From JACCTU01 sp963769665 (GTDB lineage Bacteria; Actinomycetota; Thermoleophilia; Gaiellales; Gaiellaceae): 64,000 nt of DNA. The notes beneath the pieces are model-generated. The model was not told where the DNA came from and searched no databases. It was given only the letters and a program-made list of their open reading frames with translations. The stretch spans positions 1,488,001 to 1,552,000 of the forward strand of contig CAVYMQ010000003.1 of the NCBI GenBank assembly GCA_963769665.1, read 5' to 3'. Below are positions 9,128 to 17,274 of the stretch, one piece after another. Both the position numbers and the translations under genes were made by a program. Every line of letters begins with the position of its first letter. Within the stretch, counting starts at the first letter, position 1.

Positions 9128-9747
9128 TACCGATTCTTGACGAGGATCGCCTCGAGCACGTCGCCGGCGGTCTGGAACGCGTCGACCGCCTCCTCGAGCT
9201 GCTCGTGGATGTCCTTCCAGCGGATGATCGAAATCGGGTCCTGCCCAGAGCGGAACAGCTCGGCGACGGCCTGGCGCACGAGCCGGTCGCCCTCGTCCTC
9301 GAGCTCGCGCAGCCCGCGGAGCTCACCGTCCGCGTCCTTGAACCCGTCCAGGCACAGCACGCTGGCCTCGAGCTTGGCCGCAGCGCGGTTGATCACATCG
9401 CCTTGCTCGCGCGCCCTCTCGGGGACGCGGCGGACGTCGTACAGTTCGAGGTTCGTGGCGGCGTCGTCGACGTGGTCGCAGATGTCGTCGAGCGCGGTCG
9501 CGAGCCGGAAGATGTCGTCGCGGTCGAACGGCGTCACGAACGTCCGGTTGACGAGCCCGACCAACTCGGTCGTCATCTGGTCGCCGTCGTGCTCGCGCTC
9601 CTTGATCTTGGCGATCAGCTCGCGGCTGTCCTCGGGGTACTGCTCGAGCAACTCGGCGAGGAGTCGGGTGATCTCGACGATATTGCTCGCGGCCTCCGTG
9701 AACAGCTCGAAAAACCGCCGCTTCTGGGGCTTCAGACCTAGGCGCAC
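9127..9747 (-). CDS. DUF47 (PhoU-like) partner of the PiT transporter
   Basis: All-helical 206-residue protein of the DUF47/YkaA group, distant relatives of PhoU that regulate adjacent PiT transporters (family knowledge). Recognisable stretches are FFELFTEAASNIVEITRLL, the acidic helix IKEREHDGDQMT, TFVTPFDRDDIFRLATALDDI and RWKDIHEQLEEAVDAF. It is the first gene of the pair with pit; two GTGAAC repeats of a PHO box lie directly upstream. Confidence 0.92.
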   Translation of the reverse strand: MRLGLKPQKRRFFELFTEAASNIVEITRLLAELLEQYPEDSRELIAKIKEREHDGDQMTTELVGLVNRTFVTPFDRDDIFRLATALDDICDHVDDAATNLELYDVRRVPERAREQGDVINRAAAKLEASVLCLDGFKDADGELRGLRELEDEGDRLVRQAVAELFRSGQDPISIIRWKDIHEQLEEAVDAFQTAGDVLEAILVKNR

Positions 9748-9766
9748 CGCGCGGCTTCTACCAGAT

Positions 9767-9783
9767 GTGAACGGATGGTGAAC
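9767..9783 (-). promoter_or_regulatory. PHO box upstream of the DUF47-pit operon
   Basis: Two GTGAAC hexamers at 9767-9772 and 9778-9783 are spaced by 11 bp. On the minus strand they give GTTCACC-type half-sites 20-36 bp upstream of the DUF47 start and just after the kinase stop. Only two units are clear, so it is weaker than the pstS box. Confidence 0.75.
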
Positions 9784-9786
9784 GCC

Positions 9787-10728
9787 CTACGGGAACCGCG
9801 AGCGCACGGTGAGGCCGCCTCCGGGTGAGCCCGCGGCCTCGAGGGTGCCGCCCGCCGAGGTGACGACGTGCTTCACGATCGAGAGCCCGAGCCCGGTTCC
9901 GCGCGACGAGCGCGCCCGGTCGGCGCGATAGAAGCGCTCGAAGAGGCGGGGGAGATCCTCGTCGGCGACGCCCTGCCCGTCGTCGGCCACAGTGAGCACG
10001 ACCGCGCCGTCGCGCCGTTCGGCCGACACACGGCAGCGCGCTCCCGGGCCGGCGTAGCGGATCGCGTTCGTGACGAGGTTTTCGAGCACGACCCGGAGCA
10101 TGCGAGGCCGGAGCGGCACTTCGAGCCCGTCCGGAACGTCGACTCGGAGCGTGACGTCCGCCCGCGAGGCTGAGTCCGCCAGGTCCGCGACGACCTGCTC
10201 CGCGGTCTCGCGGATCGGGGTCGCGCCGAGCGCGACGACCTCGCGGCCCGTCTCGAGCTCGGAGAGGAAGAGGACGTCGTCGATCAGTCCACCGATCTCC
10301 TCGACCTCGAGCTTCGCGCGCTCGACGAGCGTCGCCGGGTCCTCTCCCGGCAGCGTCGCGGTCTCGAGCAGCGACATCAAGCGGGCGAGCGGCGTCCGCA
10401 GTTCGTGCGAGACGGCGGCCGTGAACCCGGAGCGCAGCTCGTCGTACGCCGCGTTGTTCTCCGGCTCGCTCAGGTAGACGAGCGTCTCGCGGGAGCCGTT
10501 CACGTCGTACGGCACCTCGACCGCGCGGAGCGTCGACTCGGGCAGCAGCCTCCCGACGGCGAGCTCGGGCAGGGCCTCCCGAGCGCGCATGCTGGCCGCG
10601 ACGACGCGGCCCTCACGGTCGAGCGCGACGACGATCTCACGGCTCTCCTCGATCACCGCGCGGCCACGCGCCGCGTCGACGGAATCCGTGCCCGTCTGCG
10701 GCTTTCGTCCGAAGAGCCTCTTTACCAC
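9787..10728 (-). CDS. Soluble PhoR/SenX3-like sensor histidine kinase
   Basis: Histidine kinase of 313 residues, probably the phosphate-starvation sensor acting on the adjacent PhoP-like regulators. Order of domains: a PAS-like N-terminal part (about 20-95, with EIVVALDREGRVVAAS), the H-box SHELRTPLAR, N-box NLVTNAIRYAG, G1 DDGQGV and G2 GTGLGLSIV. No transmembrane segment is seen, unlike SenX3 or PhoR of mycobacteria, so it must sense through a partner such as PstB/PhoU, or internally. It is divergent from the response regulator gene, and a PHO box lies between them. Confidence 0.9.
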   Translation of the reverse strand: MVKRLFGRKPQTGTDSVDAARGRAVIEESREIVVALDREGRVVAASMRAREALPELAVGRLLPESTLRAVEVPYDVNGSRETLVYLSEPENNAAYDELRSGFTAAVSHELRTPLARLMSLLETATLPGEDPATLVERAKLEVEEIGGLIDDVLFLSELETGREVVALGATPIRETAEQVVADLADSASRADVTLRVDVPDGLEVPLRPRMLRVVLENLVTNAIRYAGPGARCRVSAERRDGAVVLTVADDGQGVADEDLPRLFERFYRADRARSSRGTGLGLSIVKHVVTSAGGTLEAAGSPGGGLTVRSRFP

Positions 10729-10730
10729 CT

Positions 10731-10770
10731 CGTCACCAGTTTCTCACCGCGCATGAACCCTGCCTCACCC
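10731..10770. promoter_or_regulatory. Degenerate PHO box between kinase and response regulator genes
   Basis: Units GTCACC (10732), CTCACC (10743) and TGAACC (10754) repeat every 11 bp, with a further CTCACC at 10764. The pattern matches GTTCACC-N4 with substitutions. It lies directly upstream of both divergent genes and would allow autoregulation by PhoP-type regulators. Confidence 0.65.
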
Positions 10771-10795
10771 GGACGGCCACGATCATCGGGCCTGC

Positions 10796-11500
10796 ATGTC
10801 CAAGGTGCTCATCGTCGAGGATGACGAGGTCATCGGCCGCGGGATCTCGGGCCATCTGGCAAACGCCGGGTTCGAGCCCTTGCTCGTCGCGCGGGGGGAG
10901 ACGGGGCTCGCGCGGCTGCGCTTCGAGCGCCCGGACGTCGTGGTGCTCGACCTGATGCTCCCCGGCATCGACGGCTGGGAGCTGATCAGGACGGCGCGGG
11001 CGGAGGGGATCGGCACGCCGATCCTCGTCGTCAGCGCACGAGGCACCGAGCAGGACCGCGTGAAGACGCTCGAGCTCGGCGCCGACGACTACCTCGTCAA
11101 GCCGTTCTCGATGCAGGAGCTCGTCGCGCGGGTCCGTGCGGCCGCGCGCCGCGGAGTGCGCGCGCAGCAAGAGACGCGCGGTGACGCGATCGAGCTCGAG
11201 GAGCTGCTGATCGACCCGCGTGAGGTGCAGGCCTACGTCGACGGCGTCAACGCGAACCTGACGCCGACGGAGTTCCGGCTGCTCTACGCACTTGCGCAGG
11301 AGCACGGCCGGGTCGTCACGCGCGAAGAGCTGATGCAGCGGATCTGGGGGAGGCGCCAGCGTCCTCGCGACCGCACCGTCGACGTCTTCGTCAGGAAGCT
11401 GCGAGACAAGATCGACCGGCAGGCGCCGCACCACGCCTTCCTGCACACGAGGCACGGGGTCGGCTACAAGCTGCAGCCGACCCCGAAAGCCCCCCGTTAG
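10796..11500 (+). CDS. OmpR/PhoP-family response regulator (phosphate), first paralogue
   Basis: DNA-binding response regulator of 234 residues. The receiver domain has the acidic pocket (VEDDE), phosphorylation site D52 in VVLDLMLPG, the switch Ser in VVSAR and Lys in DYLVKPFS. The C-terminal winged helix has LTPTEFRLLYALAQEHGRVVTREELMQRIWG and DVFVRKLRDKI, followed by a GVGYKL end. Located next to a PhoR-like kinase and surrounded by PHO boxes, it is the likely activator of this locus. Its stop overlaps that of the convergent second pstS. Its close paralogue is encoded at 12547. Confidence 0.93.
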   Translation: MSKVLIVEDDEVIGRGISGHLANAGFEPLLVARGETGLARLRFERPDVVVLDLMLPGIDGWELIRTARAEGIGTPILVVSARGTEQDRVKTLELGADDYLVKPFSMQELVARVRAAARRGVRAQQETRGDAIELEELLIDPREVQAYVDGVNANLTPTEFRLLYALAQEHGRVVTREELMQRIWGRRQRPRDRTVDVFVRKLRDKIDRQAPHHAFLHTRHGVGYKLQPTPKAPR

Positions 11501-12429
11501 CCGACCTGGCGCAGGACCGTGGTGAAGTGGAAGCGCGAGCGCTTCGCCTGCGCAGGGGTGAGCGCGACGTAGTCGGCGCGCTTCGCGATCGCCGCCTGGT
11601 TGTTCAACGCGTAGCCGATGAACCCGCGCACCGGGGATCGTTCGAACGATGCCCGCTTCGCGTAGATGTAGAGGGCGCGAGAGAGCGGCTTGTACGCGCG
11701 GCTCTGCACCGTCTTGACGCTGGGAGCCACGCAGCCTGCGCCCGCGTCGACCTTGATCAGCTTGAGCCTGCTCTGGTTCTCGAGGTAGTAGGAGAGGCCG
11801 AAGTACCCGAGCCCGCCACGGGTTCCCGAGACGCCCTGCACAAGGATGTTGTCGTCTTCGCTGGCGGTGTAGTCCGAGCGGCTGGCCTTCGCCTTGCCGT
11901 TGATGAGCTCGGTGAAGAAGTCGAACGTGCCCGAGTCCGTGCCCGGGCCGAACAGCCTCAGCGGCACGTCGGGGAATCCGGCGCGCACGTCCTTCCAGTT
12001 GTCGACCTTCGAGCCGGTGTTCCAGATCTTCTTCAGCTCGGCCGTCGTCAGACAGTCGGCCCAGGTGTTCTGACGGCTCGTGACGAGCGAGATCCCGTCG
12101 TTCGCGACCGTGAACGCGACCCACTTGATCCCGTTGCTCTGGCAACTTGCGTACTCGGACGACTTGATCGCCCGCGAAGCGTTCGCCAGATCGAGCTCGC
12201 CGCGGCAGAACTTCTCGAAGCCGCCGCCCGTGCCGGAGATGCCGACCGTGACCCGGACCCCGGGCTGGATCTTGCGATAGCCCTCGGCCGCGGCTGTCGT
12301 CCAGGGCCCGACCGTGCTCGAGCCGTCCGCGGTGACGCTGCCTTTCAGTTTCGGCGCCTTGGCACCGGCCGCCATGGCCGTCCCGAGCGCCACCAGCCCG
12401 ATCGCAAGAAGCAGTGCTGCTTTCCTCAT
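11497..12429 (-). CDS. pstS2: Secreted phosphate-binding protein, second PstS
   Basis: Second PstS-like receptor, 310 residues, with the same phosphate loops as the first: DGSSTVGPW, SGTGGGF, ANASRAI and GTDSGTFDFF. In contrast to the first it has a plain Sec signal (ALLLAIGLVALGTAMAAGA) without a lipobox Cys, so it should be released or held otherwise outside the cell. No pstCAB accompanies it; it may feed the Pst system or serve sensing. The start follows AGAGGGGGAGAG, a good ribosome site. A PHO box lies in the shared upstream region with the next regulator. Confidence 0.93.
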   Translation of the reverse strand: MRKAALLLAIGLVALGTAMAAGAKAPKLKGSVTADGSSTVGPWTTAAAEGYRKIQPGVRVTVGISGTGGGFEKFCRGELDLANASRAIKSSEYASCQSNGIKWVAFTVANDGISLVTSRQNTWADCLTTAELKKIWNTGSKVDNWKDVRAGFPDVPLRLFGPGTDSGTFDFFTELINGKAKASRSDYTASEDDNILVQGVSGTRGGLGYFGLSYYLENQSRLKLIKVDAGAGCVAPSVKTVQSRAYKPLSRALYIYAKRASFERSPVRGFIGYALNNQAAIAKRADYVALTPAQAKRSRFHFTTVLRQVG

Positions 12430-12500
12430 TCGTCTCTCCCCCTCTGGTGGGTGTCGCCCGCATCGTGGAAGCCGCCGGGTCCTGCGTGGGCACCGGCTTG

Positions 12501-12517
12501 GTGAACGTCGGGTGACG
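12501..12517. promoter_or_regulatory. PHO box between second pstS and second response regulator
   Basis: GTGAAC at 12501-12506 and GTGACG at 12512-12517 repeat with 11-bp spacing, about 72-88 bp upstream of the minus-strand pstS2 and 30-46 bp upstream of the plus-strand regulator. On the minus strand they read as GTTCACC/GTCACCC-type sites. Confidence 0.7.
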
Positions 12518-12546
12518 GGACGGAGAAGCCCGTATCGTACGACCGG

Positions 12547-13242
12547 ATGGCGAAGGTGCTGATCGTCGAGGACGACGACGTCATCGCGGCGGGCATCTCG
12601 CGCCACCTCGAAGACGCCGGCTACTCGCCTGTCTGGGTGGCGGACGGGAAGCAGGCGCTCGCGCGGTTCCGGTTCGAGCAGCCGGACGTCTGCGTGCTCG
12701 ACCTGATGCTGCCCGGGCTCGACGGCTGGGCGTTCATCGAGACGGCGCGCGCGGAGGGAATCGGCACGCCGATCGTCGTCGTCAGCGCCCGCGGCACCGA
12801 GCACGACCGCGTGCACGCGCTGGAGATCGGTGCCGACGACTACCTCGTGAAGCCGTTCTCGATGAAGGAGCTCGTCGCGCGCGTCCAGGCGGCTGCGCGC
12901 CGCGGCTCTCAACCGGCGCAGGTGCAGCGAGGGGACACGATCGAGCTCGAGGAGCTACGGATCGACCCGCGCGAGGTGCAGGCCTACATCGACGGGGAGA
13001 GCGCAGGGCTGACGCCGACCGAGTTCAAGCTGCTCTACACGCTCGCCCAGGAGCCCGGCCGCGTCGCGACTCGCGATGAGCTGCTGCAGAAGATCTGGGG
13101 CCGCCGCGAGACGCACCGCGATCGCACCGTCGACGTCTTCGTCGGTCGGCTGCGCGACAAGATCGACAAGCCCGCATCGAAGCACACGTTCGTCCAGACG
13201 CGTTACGGCGTCGGCTACAAGCTCGAAGCCGTCCCGAAGTAG
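12547..13242 (+). CDS. OmpR/PhoP-family response regulator, second paralogue
   Basis: Close paralogue of the protein encoded at 10796, 231 residues, with phosphorylation site D52 (CVLDLMLPG), the switch residues VVSAR and DYLVKPFS, and a winged helix with LTPTEFKLLYTLAQEPGRVATRDELLQKIWG. No second kinase gene is next to it, so it either shares the kinase encoded at 9787 or is an orphan. The two regulators flank pstS2, suggesting local duplication followed by divergence. The function, phosphate-responsive gene control, is inferred from its context. Confidence 0.92.
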   Translation: MAKVLIVEDDDVIAAGISRHLEDAGYSPVWVADGKQALARFRFEQPDVCVLDLMLPGLDGWAFIETARAEGIGTPIVVVSARGTEHDRVHALEIGADDYLVKPFSMKELVARVQAAARRGSQPAQVQRGDTIELEELRIDPREVQAYIDGESAGLTPTEFKLLYTLAQEPGRVATRDELLQKIWGRRETHRDRTVDVFVGRLRDKIDKPASKHTFVQTRYGVGYKLEAVPK

Positions 13243-13252
13243 AGCGAAGCGC

Positions 13253-14794
13253 TCAGTCCCACGGCGGGGGGTTGTGAACCCACCTGCCGTCGACCATCGT
13301 GGCGACGACCTCGACGTCGGCGAGCGCGTCGGGCTCCACGTCGTACGGGTCGCGGTCGAGCACGACGAGGTCGGCCGCGAGACCGGGGAGGAGACGCCCG
13401 CGGCGGCGCTCGTCGCGCGAGAGGAACGTCGGGTTGACACAGGTCGCGAGCAAAGCCTCGTCGAGCGTGACGGCCTCCTCCGGGTGCCACGGCTCGCGGT
13501 CGTCCCAGGTCTTGCGCACGCCTGCCGCGACGCCCGCCCAGGGGTCGAGTTCTTCGATCGGCGCATCCGATCCGTTCGCGACGAGCGCGCCGGCGTCCCA
13601 GAGCGCCCGCCACCGATACGCGCGGTGCGACTCGCCGGCCCAGAAGCGGTCCGCGAGGTCACGGTCGGAGACCGCATGCGTGAACTGCACCGACGCGGCG
13701 ACCCCGAGCTGCGCAAACCGGGGGACGTCCTCGTCCGCGAGCAGCTGCGCGTGCTCGATCCGGTGCCGGAGCCCGAGCGGGCGCCAGACGTCCTGCGTCG
13801 CCTCGAACGCGTCGAGCGCTTCGCGGTTCGCGAGATCGCCGATCGCGTGCACCGCGACGGGGAAGCCGGCGCGAGCGCCGAGGCGCACGATCTCCTCCAG
13901 TTCCTCGCGCGAGGTGATCTGCACGCCCGACCCGTCGAGCAGTCGCGCTGTCTGCGAGCCGAGCGTTCCGTCCATGAACGCCTTCAGGTAGCCGACGCGC
14001 AGAAACTCGTCGCCGAGGCCCGACTGCACGTCGACGGACTCGAGCTCGCCGACCTTCTCGTGCGGGAGCGACTGCCACACGCGAAGCGTCAGTGTGTCGC
14101 GCTCGCGGAGCTCCTGCCAGAAGCGCAGCGCGCCGAGCCACCCGTCCTTGTCGTGCACGGCGACGACGCCGCGGCTGTTCGCCAGCTTCATCCCGACGCG
14201 CATCGCCTCGACGTACTCGTTGTCGGAGATCTCGACATGGCGGTCGCGGAACGTCCAGCACGACTCTTCGCGGAGCACGCCCGTCGGCTCGCCGCGCTCG
14301 TCGCGCTCGACGACGCCGCCCGGCACGTCGAGGTCACCGTTCGCGCGGGCGAGCGCCGCGGAGTTGAGCCAGAGCGAGTGCGAGTCGCGGGCCATCAGCA
14401 CGATCGGGACGTCGGCCGAGAGCTCGTCCAGCTCGTGCTTCGTCGGCTCGACGTTCGGCGACCAGTCGCCGCTTCGCCAGCCGCGGCCCCGCAGCCACGC
14501 GCCCGGCCGTACCCCCGCGAGCGCCTCGCGCACACGCGCGAGTGCTTCGTCGAGCGATCTCGTGTCCTCGAGACGCAGCTCCTGCCGCGCGACGGCCCAC
14601 GTGGCGAAGTGGACGTGCGAGTCGGTGAAGCCGGGCAGGACGCAGCGCCCGCCGAGGTCGACGACCTCGGGCGAGGCGAGCGACGTCTCGTGCGTTCCGA
14701 TCCCGCCGGCGATCCGGCCGCCCGCCACGGCGAGCGCCCTCGCGACCGGCAACGAGGGATCGAGGGTGCGAATGACGCCGTTCTCGAGGATCAC
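13253..14794 (-). CDS. YtcJ-like amidohydrolase
   Basis: Metal-dependent hydrolase of the amidohydrolase superfamily (COG1574/YtcJ group), 513 residues, cytoplasmic. The first metal-binding HxH is in FTDSHVHFATWA, later ligands are in AVHAIGDLANRE and RHRIEHAQLL, and the catalytic Asp is in NGSDAPIEELDPW. The flanking beta-sandwich is made by ILENGVIRTLDP at the N-terminus and the C-terminal DLVVLDRDPYDVEPD. The GTG at 14794 is chosen because the composite fold begins there; there is no clear ribosome site, so the mRNA may be leaderless. Substrate unknown. Confidence 0.87.
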   Translation of the reverse strand: MILENGVIRTLDPSLPVARALAVAGGRIAGGIGTHETSLASPEVVDLGGRCVLPGFTDSHVHFATWAVARQELRLEDTRSLDEALARVREALAGVRPGAWLRGRGWRSGDWSPNVEPTKHELDELSADVPIVLMARDSHSLWLNSAALARANGDLDVPGGVVERDERGEPTGVLREESCWTFRDRHVEISDNEYVEAMRVGMKLANSRGVVAVHDKDGWLGALRFWQELRERDTLTLRVWQSLPHEKVGELESVDVQSGLGDEFLRVGYLKAFMDGTLGSQTARLLDGSGVQITSREELEEIVRLGARAGFPVAVHAIGDLANREALDAFEATQDVWRPLGLRHRIEHAQLLADEDVPRFAQLGVAASVQFTHAVSDRDLADRFWAGESHRAYRWRALWDAGALVANGSDAPIEELDPWAGVAAGVRKTWDDREPWHPEEAVTLDEALLATCVNPTFLSRDERRRGRLLPGLAADLVVLDRDPYDVEPDALADVEVVATMVDGRWVHNPPPWD

Positions 14795-14839
14795 GGCGCG
14801 GACTCTAGACTCGGTGCGTCCTAGCACGAAAGGAGCACC

Positions 14840-15211
14840 ATGCTCGACCACGTCTCGGCCAAGGTCAGCGATGTACCGGCCGCCAAGGGCTTCTACGAGC
14901 AGCTGTTCGCCCCGCTCGGCGTGCAGCTGATGATGGACGGCGCGGAGGAGGGCTGGTGCGGGTTCGGCACGGGCTCGGGGATCCCGCAGTTCTGGATCAC
15001 GAACACCGAGGGTCGCGGCGCGGCCCACTTCGCGTTCACGGCTTCAGATCGCGCGACCGTCGACGCGTTCTACGAAGCCGCGATCGCCGCGGGCGGTAAG
15101 GACAACGGGCCGCCTGGGCTCCGTTCCCACTACCACGCGAACTACTACGGCGCCTTCGTCCACGACGCCGACGGCAACAACATCGAGGCGGTCTGTCACA
15201 GGCCTGAGTAA
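14840..15211 (+). CDS. VOC (glyoxalase/bleomycin-resistance fold) protein
   Basis: Small 123-residue protein with the paired beta-alpha-beta-beta-beta modules of the vicinal-oxygen-chelate superfamily. Potential metal ligands are His4 (MLDHVSAKVSD), the His in AAHFAFTA and the C-terminal Glu in DGNNIEAVCH. AAAGGAG upstream of the ATG is a clear ribosome site. Members include isomerases, dioxygenases and resistance proteins; which one this is cannot be told. A similar VOC protein is encoded at 54582-54977. It may be co-transcribed with the acyl-CoA dehydrogenase gene 9 bp downstream. Confidence 0.85.
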   Translation: MLDHVSAKVSDVPAAKGFYEQLFAPLGVQLMMDGAEEGWCGFGTGSGIPQFWITNTEGRGAAHFAFTASDRATVDAFYEAAIAAGGKDNGPPGLRSHYHANYYGAFVHDADGNNIEAVCHRPE

Positions 15212-15220
15212 CCTTCGAGC

Positions 15221-16399
15221 GTGTCGTACCTCTTGAACGAGGAACAGCGCGAGATCCGCGACCTGGTCCGGCAGCTCGCGCGAGATCGCATCGCGCCGCG
15301 CGCTGCCGAGATCGACGAGTCGCACGAGTTCCCGTGGGACATCGTCGAGCTCTACCGCGAGCACGGGCTCTTCGGGCTCTTCTTCGACGAGGCCTACGGC
15401 GGCCTCGGCACCGGAGTGCTGCTCGCGCTGACCGTGATCGAGGAGGTCTCGAAGGTCTGCGCGACGAGCGGGGTGATCCTCGCGGTGCAAGAGCTCGGTT
15501 CGCTGGGGTTGAAGCTCGGCGGCAACGACGAGCAGAAGCAGCGGTATCTACCGAGGCTCGCCTCGGGTGAGTTTCTCGCCGCGTATGCGCTCACCGAGGC
15601 GGGCTCGGGCTCGGACTCGGCCGCGATGCGCAGCACCGCGCGTCGCGACGGCGATCACTACGTCCTGAACGGTTCGAAGCGCTTCATCACGAACGCGGGC
15701 GTCGCGAGTCTCTACACCGTCTTCGCGAAGACCGATCCCGACCAGGGGCACTCCGGGATCTCCGCGTTCGTCGTCGAGGCGGACACGCCGGGGTTCGAGG
15801 TCACGAGGCTCGAGCCGAAGCTCGGGATCACGGGCTCGACGACGGGCGAGCTCGCGTTCGAGGACGTGCGCATTCCCGTCGAGAACGTCCTCGGTGAGGA
15901 GGGCGACGGCTTCAAGCTCGCGATGCGCATCCTCGACCGCTCGCGGCCCGGGATCGGAGCGCAAGGTCTCGGGATCGCGCAGGGAGCGACCGACTACGCG
16001 CTCGAGTACGCCAAGCACCGCGAGACGATGGGCAAGCCGATCGCAGAGCATCAGTTGATCGCCGGCAAGCTCGCCGACATGGAGACCGCGTGCGAGGCAG
16101 CGCGCGGGCTGCTCTACAAGTTCGGCGAGATGGTCGACCAGGGCGTCGACGGCGGCGAGTTGACGAAAGCGTCCGCTCAGGCGAAGCTCTTCTGCACCGA
16201 CACGGCGATGTGGGTGACGACCGAGGCGGTGCAGATCCTCGGCGGTTACGGCTACATCAAGGAGTACCCCGTCGAACGCATGATGCGCGACGCCAAGATC
16301 ACGCAGATCTACGAGGGCACGAACGAGATCCAGCGCCTGGTGATCGCGCGCGAGATGCTGAAGGAGAACCGAGCGTTTCTGCTCGCGGGCGTCACGTAA
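15221..16399 (+). CDS. Acyl-CoA dehydrogenase
   Basis: FAD enzyme that oxidises acyl-CoA to enoyl-CoA in beta-oxidation or branched amino-acid breakdown. The 392 residues include the N-terminal helical domain (LNEEQREIRDLVRQLARD), the FAD-binding AYALTEAGSGSDSAAMRSTA, FITNAGVASLYTVFAKTD, and the C-terminal ILGGYGYIKEYPVERMMRDAKITQIYEGTNEIQR-type region that contains the catalytic Glu. Length and motifs fit short/medium-chain enzymes. GTG start at 15221. The next frame (LigD-type polymerase) begins on top of its stop codon. Confidence 0.93.
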   Translation: MSYLLNEEQREIRDLVRQLARDRIAPRAAEIDESHEFPWDIVELYREHGLFGLFFDEAYGGLGTGVLLALTVIEEVSKVCATSGVILAVQELGSLGLKLGGNDEQKQRYLPRLASGEFLAAYALTEAGSGSDSAAMRSTARRDGDHYVLNGSKRFITNAGVASLYTVFAKTDPDQGHSGISAFVVEADTPGFEVTRLEPKLGITGSTTGELAFEDVRIPVENVLGEEGDGFKLAMRILDRSRPGIGAQGLGIAQGATDYALEYAKHRETMGKPIAEHQLIAGKLADMETACEAARGLLYKFGEMVDQGVDGGELTKASAQAKLFCTDTAMWVTTEAVQILGGYGYIKEYPVERMMRDAKITQIYEGTNEIQRLVIAREMLKENRAFLLAGVT

Positions 16400-17274
16400 A
16401 GCTCAGCTCGGCGGACCGCGTCCTGTTTCCGGATGACGGGGTCACGAAGGGCGACCTCTTCGAGTACTACGGCGAGGTCGCGCCGGCGATTGTCCCGCAC
16501 CTGAAGGACCGGCCCTTCACGCTGAAGCGACAACCAATGGGGATCAACGACCAGGCCTACTTCCAGAAGCAAGCACCGAAGGGGCTACCCGACTGGATCC
16601 CGACGCGGCAGTTCACGACGCACCCGCGCGAAGGCGGATCGCGGCTCGTCGATTTCGTCCTCGTGAACTCGCGTGAGGCGATGCTCTGGATGGTGCAGAT
16701 GAACTGCATCGACATGAACGCGTGGTACTCGCGCGTTGACAAGCCGGAGCGTCCCGACTACGTCGTCTTCGACCTCGACCCGCCCGACGACGGCTTCGCG
16801 AACGCGATCAAGGTCGCGCACCTCGTGCACGAGGCGCTCGAGGAGCTCGAACTGCGCTCGTACGTGAAGACGAGTGGCGCGTCGGGGATTCACGTGCTCG
16901 TGCCGATCACGCGCCACTCGAGCTTCCAGGAGACGTACGCGTTCGCCGAGCTCGTCTCACGCGGAGTCGAGGAGCGAAACCCGGGGCTCGCGACGACCGA
17001 GTGGCTGAAGAAGAAGCGTCCGAAAGGCTCGGTGCTCGTCGACCACCGGCAGAACGGCCACGGCAAGACGATCGCGTCGGCGTACTCGGTGCGGCCGCGC
17101 CCCGGCGCGCCCGTCTCGACGCCGCTGCGCTGGGAGGAGCTGACGCCGAAGGTTCGCCCGCGCGACTTCGGGATGCGCGAGGCCCTCGACCGAATCGAGA
17201 AACACGGCGACCTCTATGAGCCCGTGCTCCGCGGTGGCCAGTCGCTCGGGCCGGCGCTTCGCAGCCTGCGGTGA
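16396..17274 (+). CDS. LigD-type polymerase domain protein (PrimPol), start unresolved
   Basis: Stand-alone polymerase/primase domain of the bacterial end-joining type, about 292 residues. It has LSSADRVLFPDDGVTK at the N-terminus, the two catalytic Asp in VVFDLDPPDDGF, SGASGIHVLVPI and the basic end region VDHRQNGHGKTIASAYSVRP. No ligase or nuclease domain and no Ku gene are present in the window. The homologous frame begins at 16396, exactly over the acyl-CoA dehydrogenase stop, yet no ATG, GTG or TTG exists in frame between 16210 (GTG) and about 16540. Either a long overlap from 16210, a CTG such as 16423, or an unusual start is used. Its stop overlaps the next GTG start. Confidence 0.78.
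   Translation, partial: VKLSSADRVLFPDDGVTKGDLFEYYGEVAPAIVPHLKDRPFTLKRQPMGINDQAYFQKQAPKGLPDWIPTRQFTTHPREGGSRLVDFVLVNSREAMLWMVQMNCIDMNAWYSRVDKPERPDYVVFDLDPPDDGFANAIKVAHLVHEALEELELRSYVKTSGASGIHVLVPITRHSSFQETYAFAELVSRGVEERNPGLATTEWLKKKRPKGSVLVDHRQNGHGKTIASAYSVRPRPGAPVSTPLRWEELTPKVRPRDFGMREALDRIEKHGDLYEPVLRGGQSLGPALRSLR

Noticed and set aside
15221..17274. A single fused acyl-CoA dehydrogenase/polymerase protein
   Set aside because: Both parts are complete in their families, and the stop at 16397 is in a normal position for a dehydrogenase; fusion would need a frameshift.
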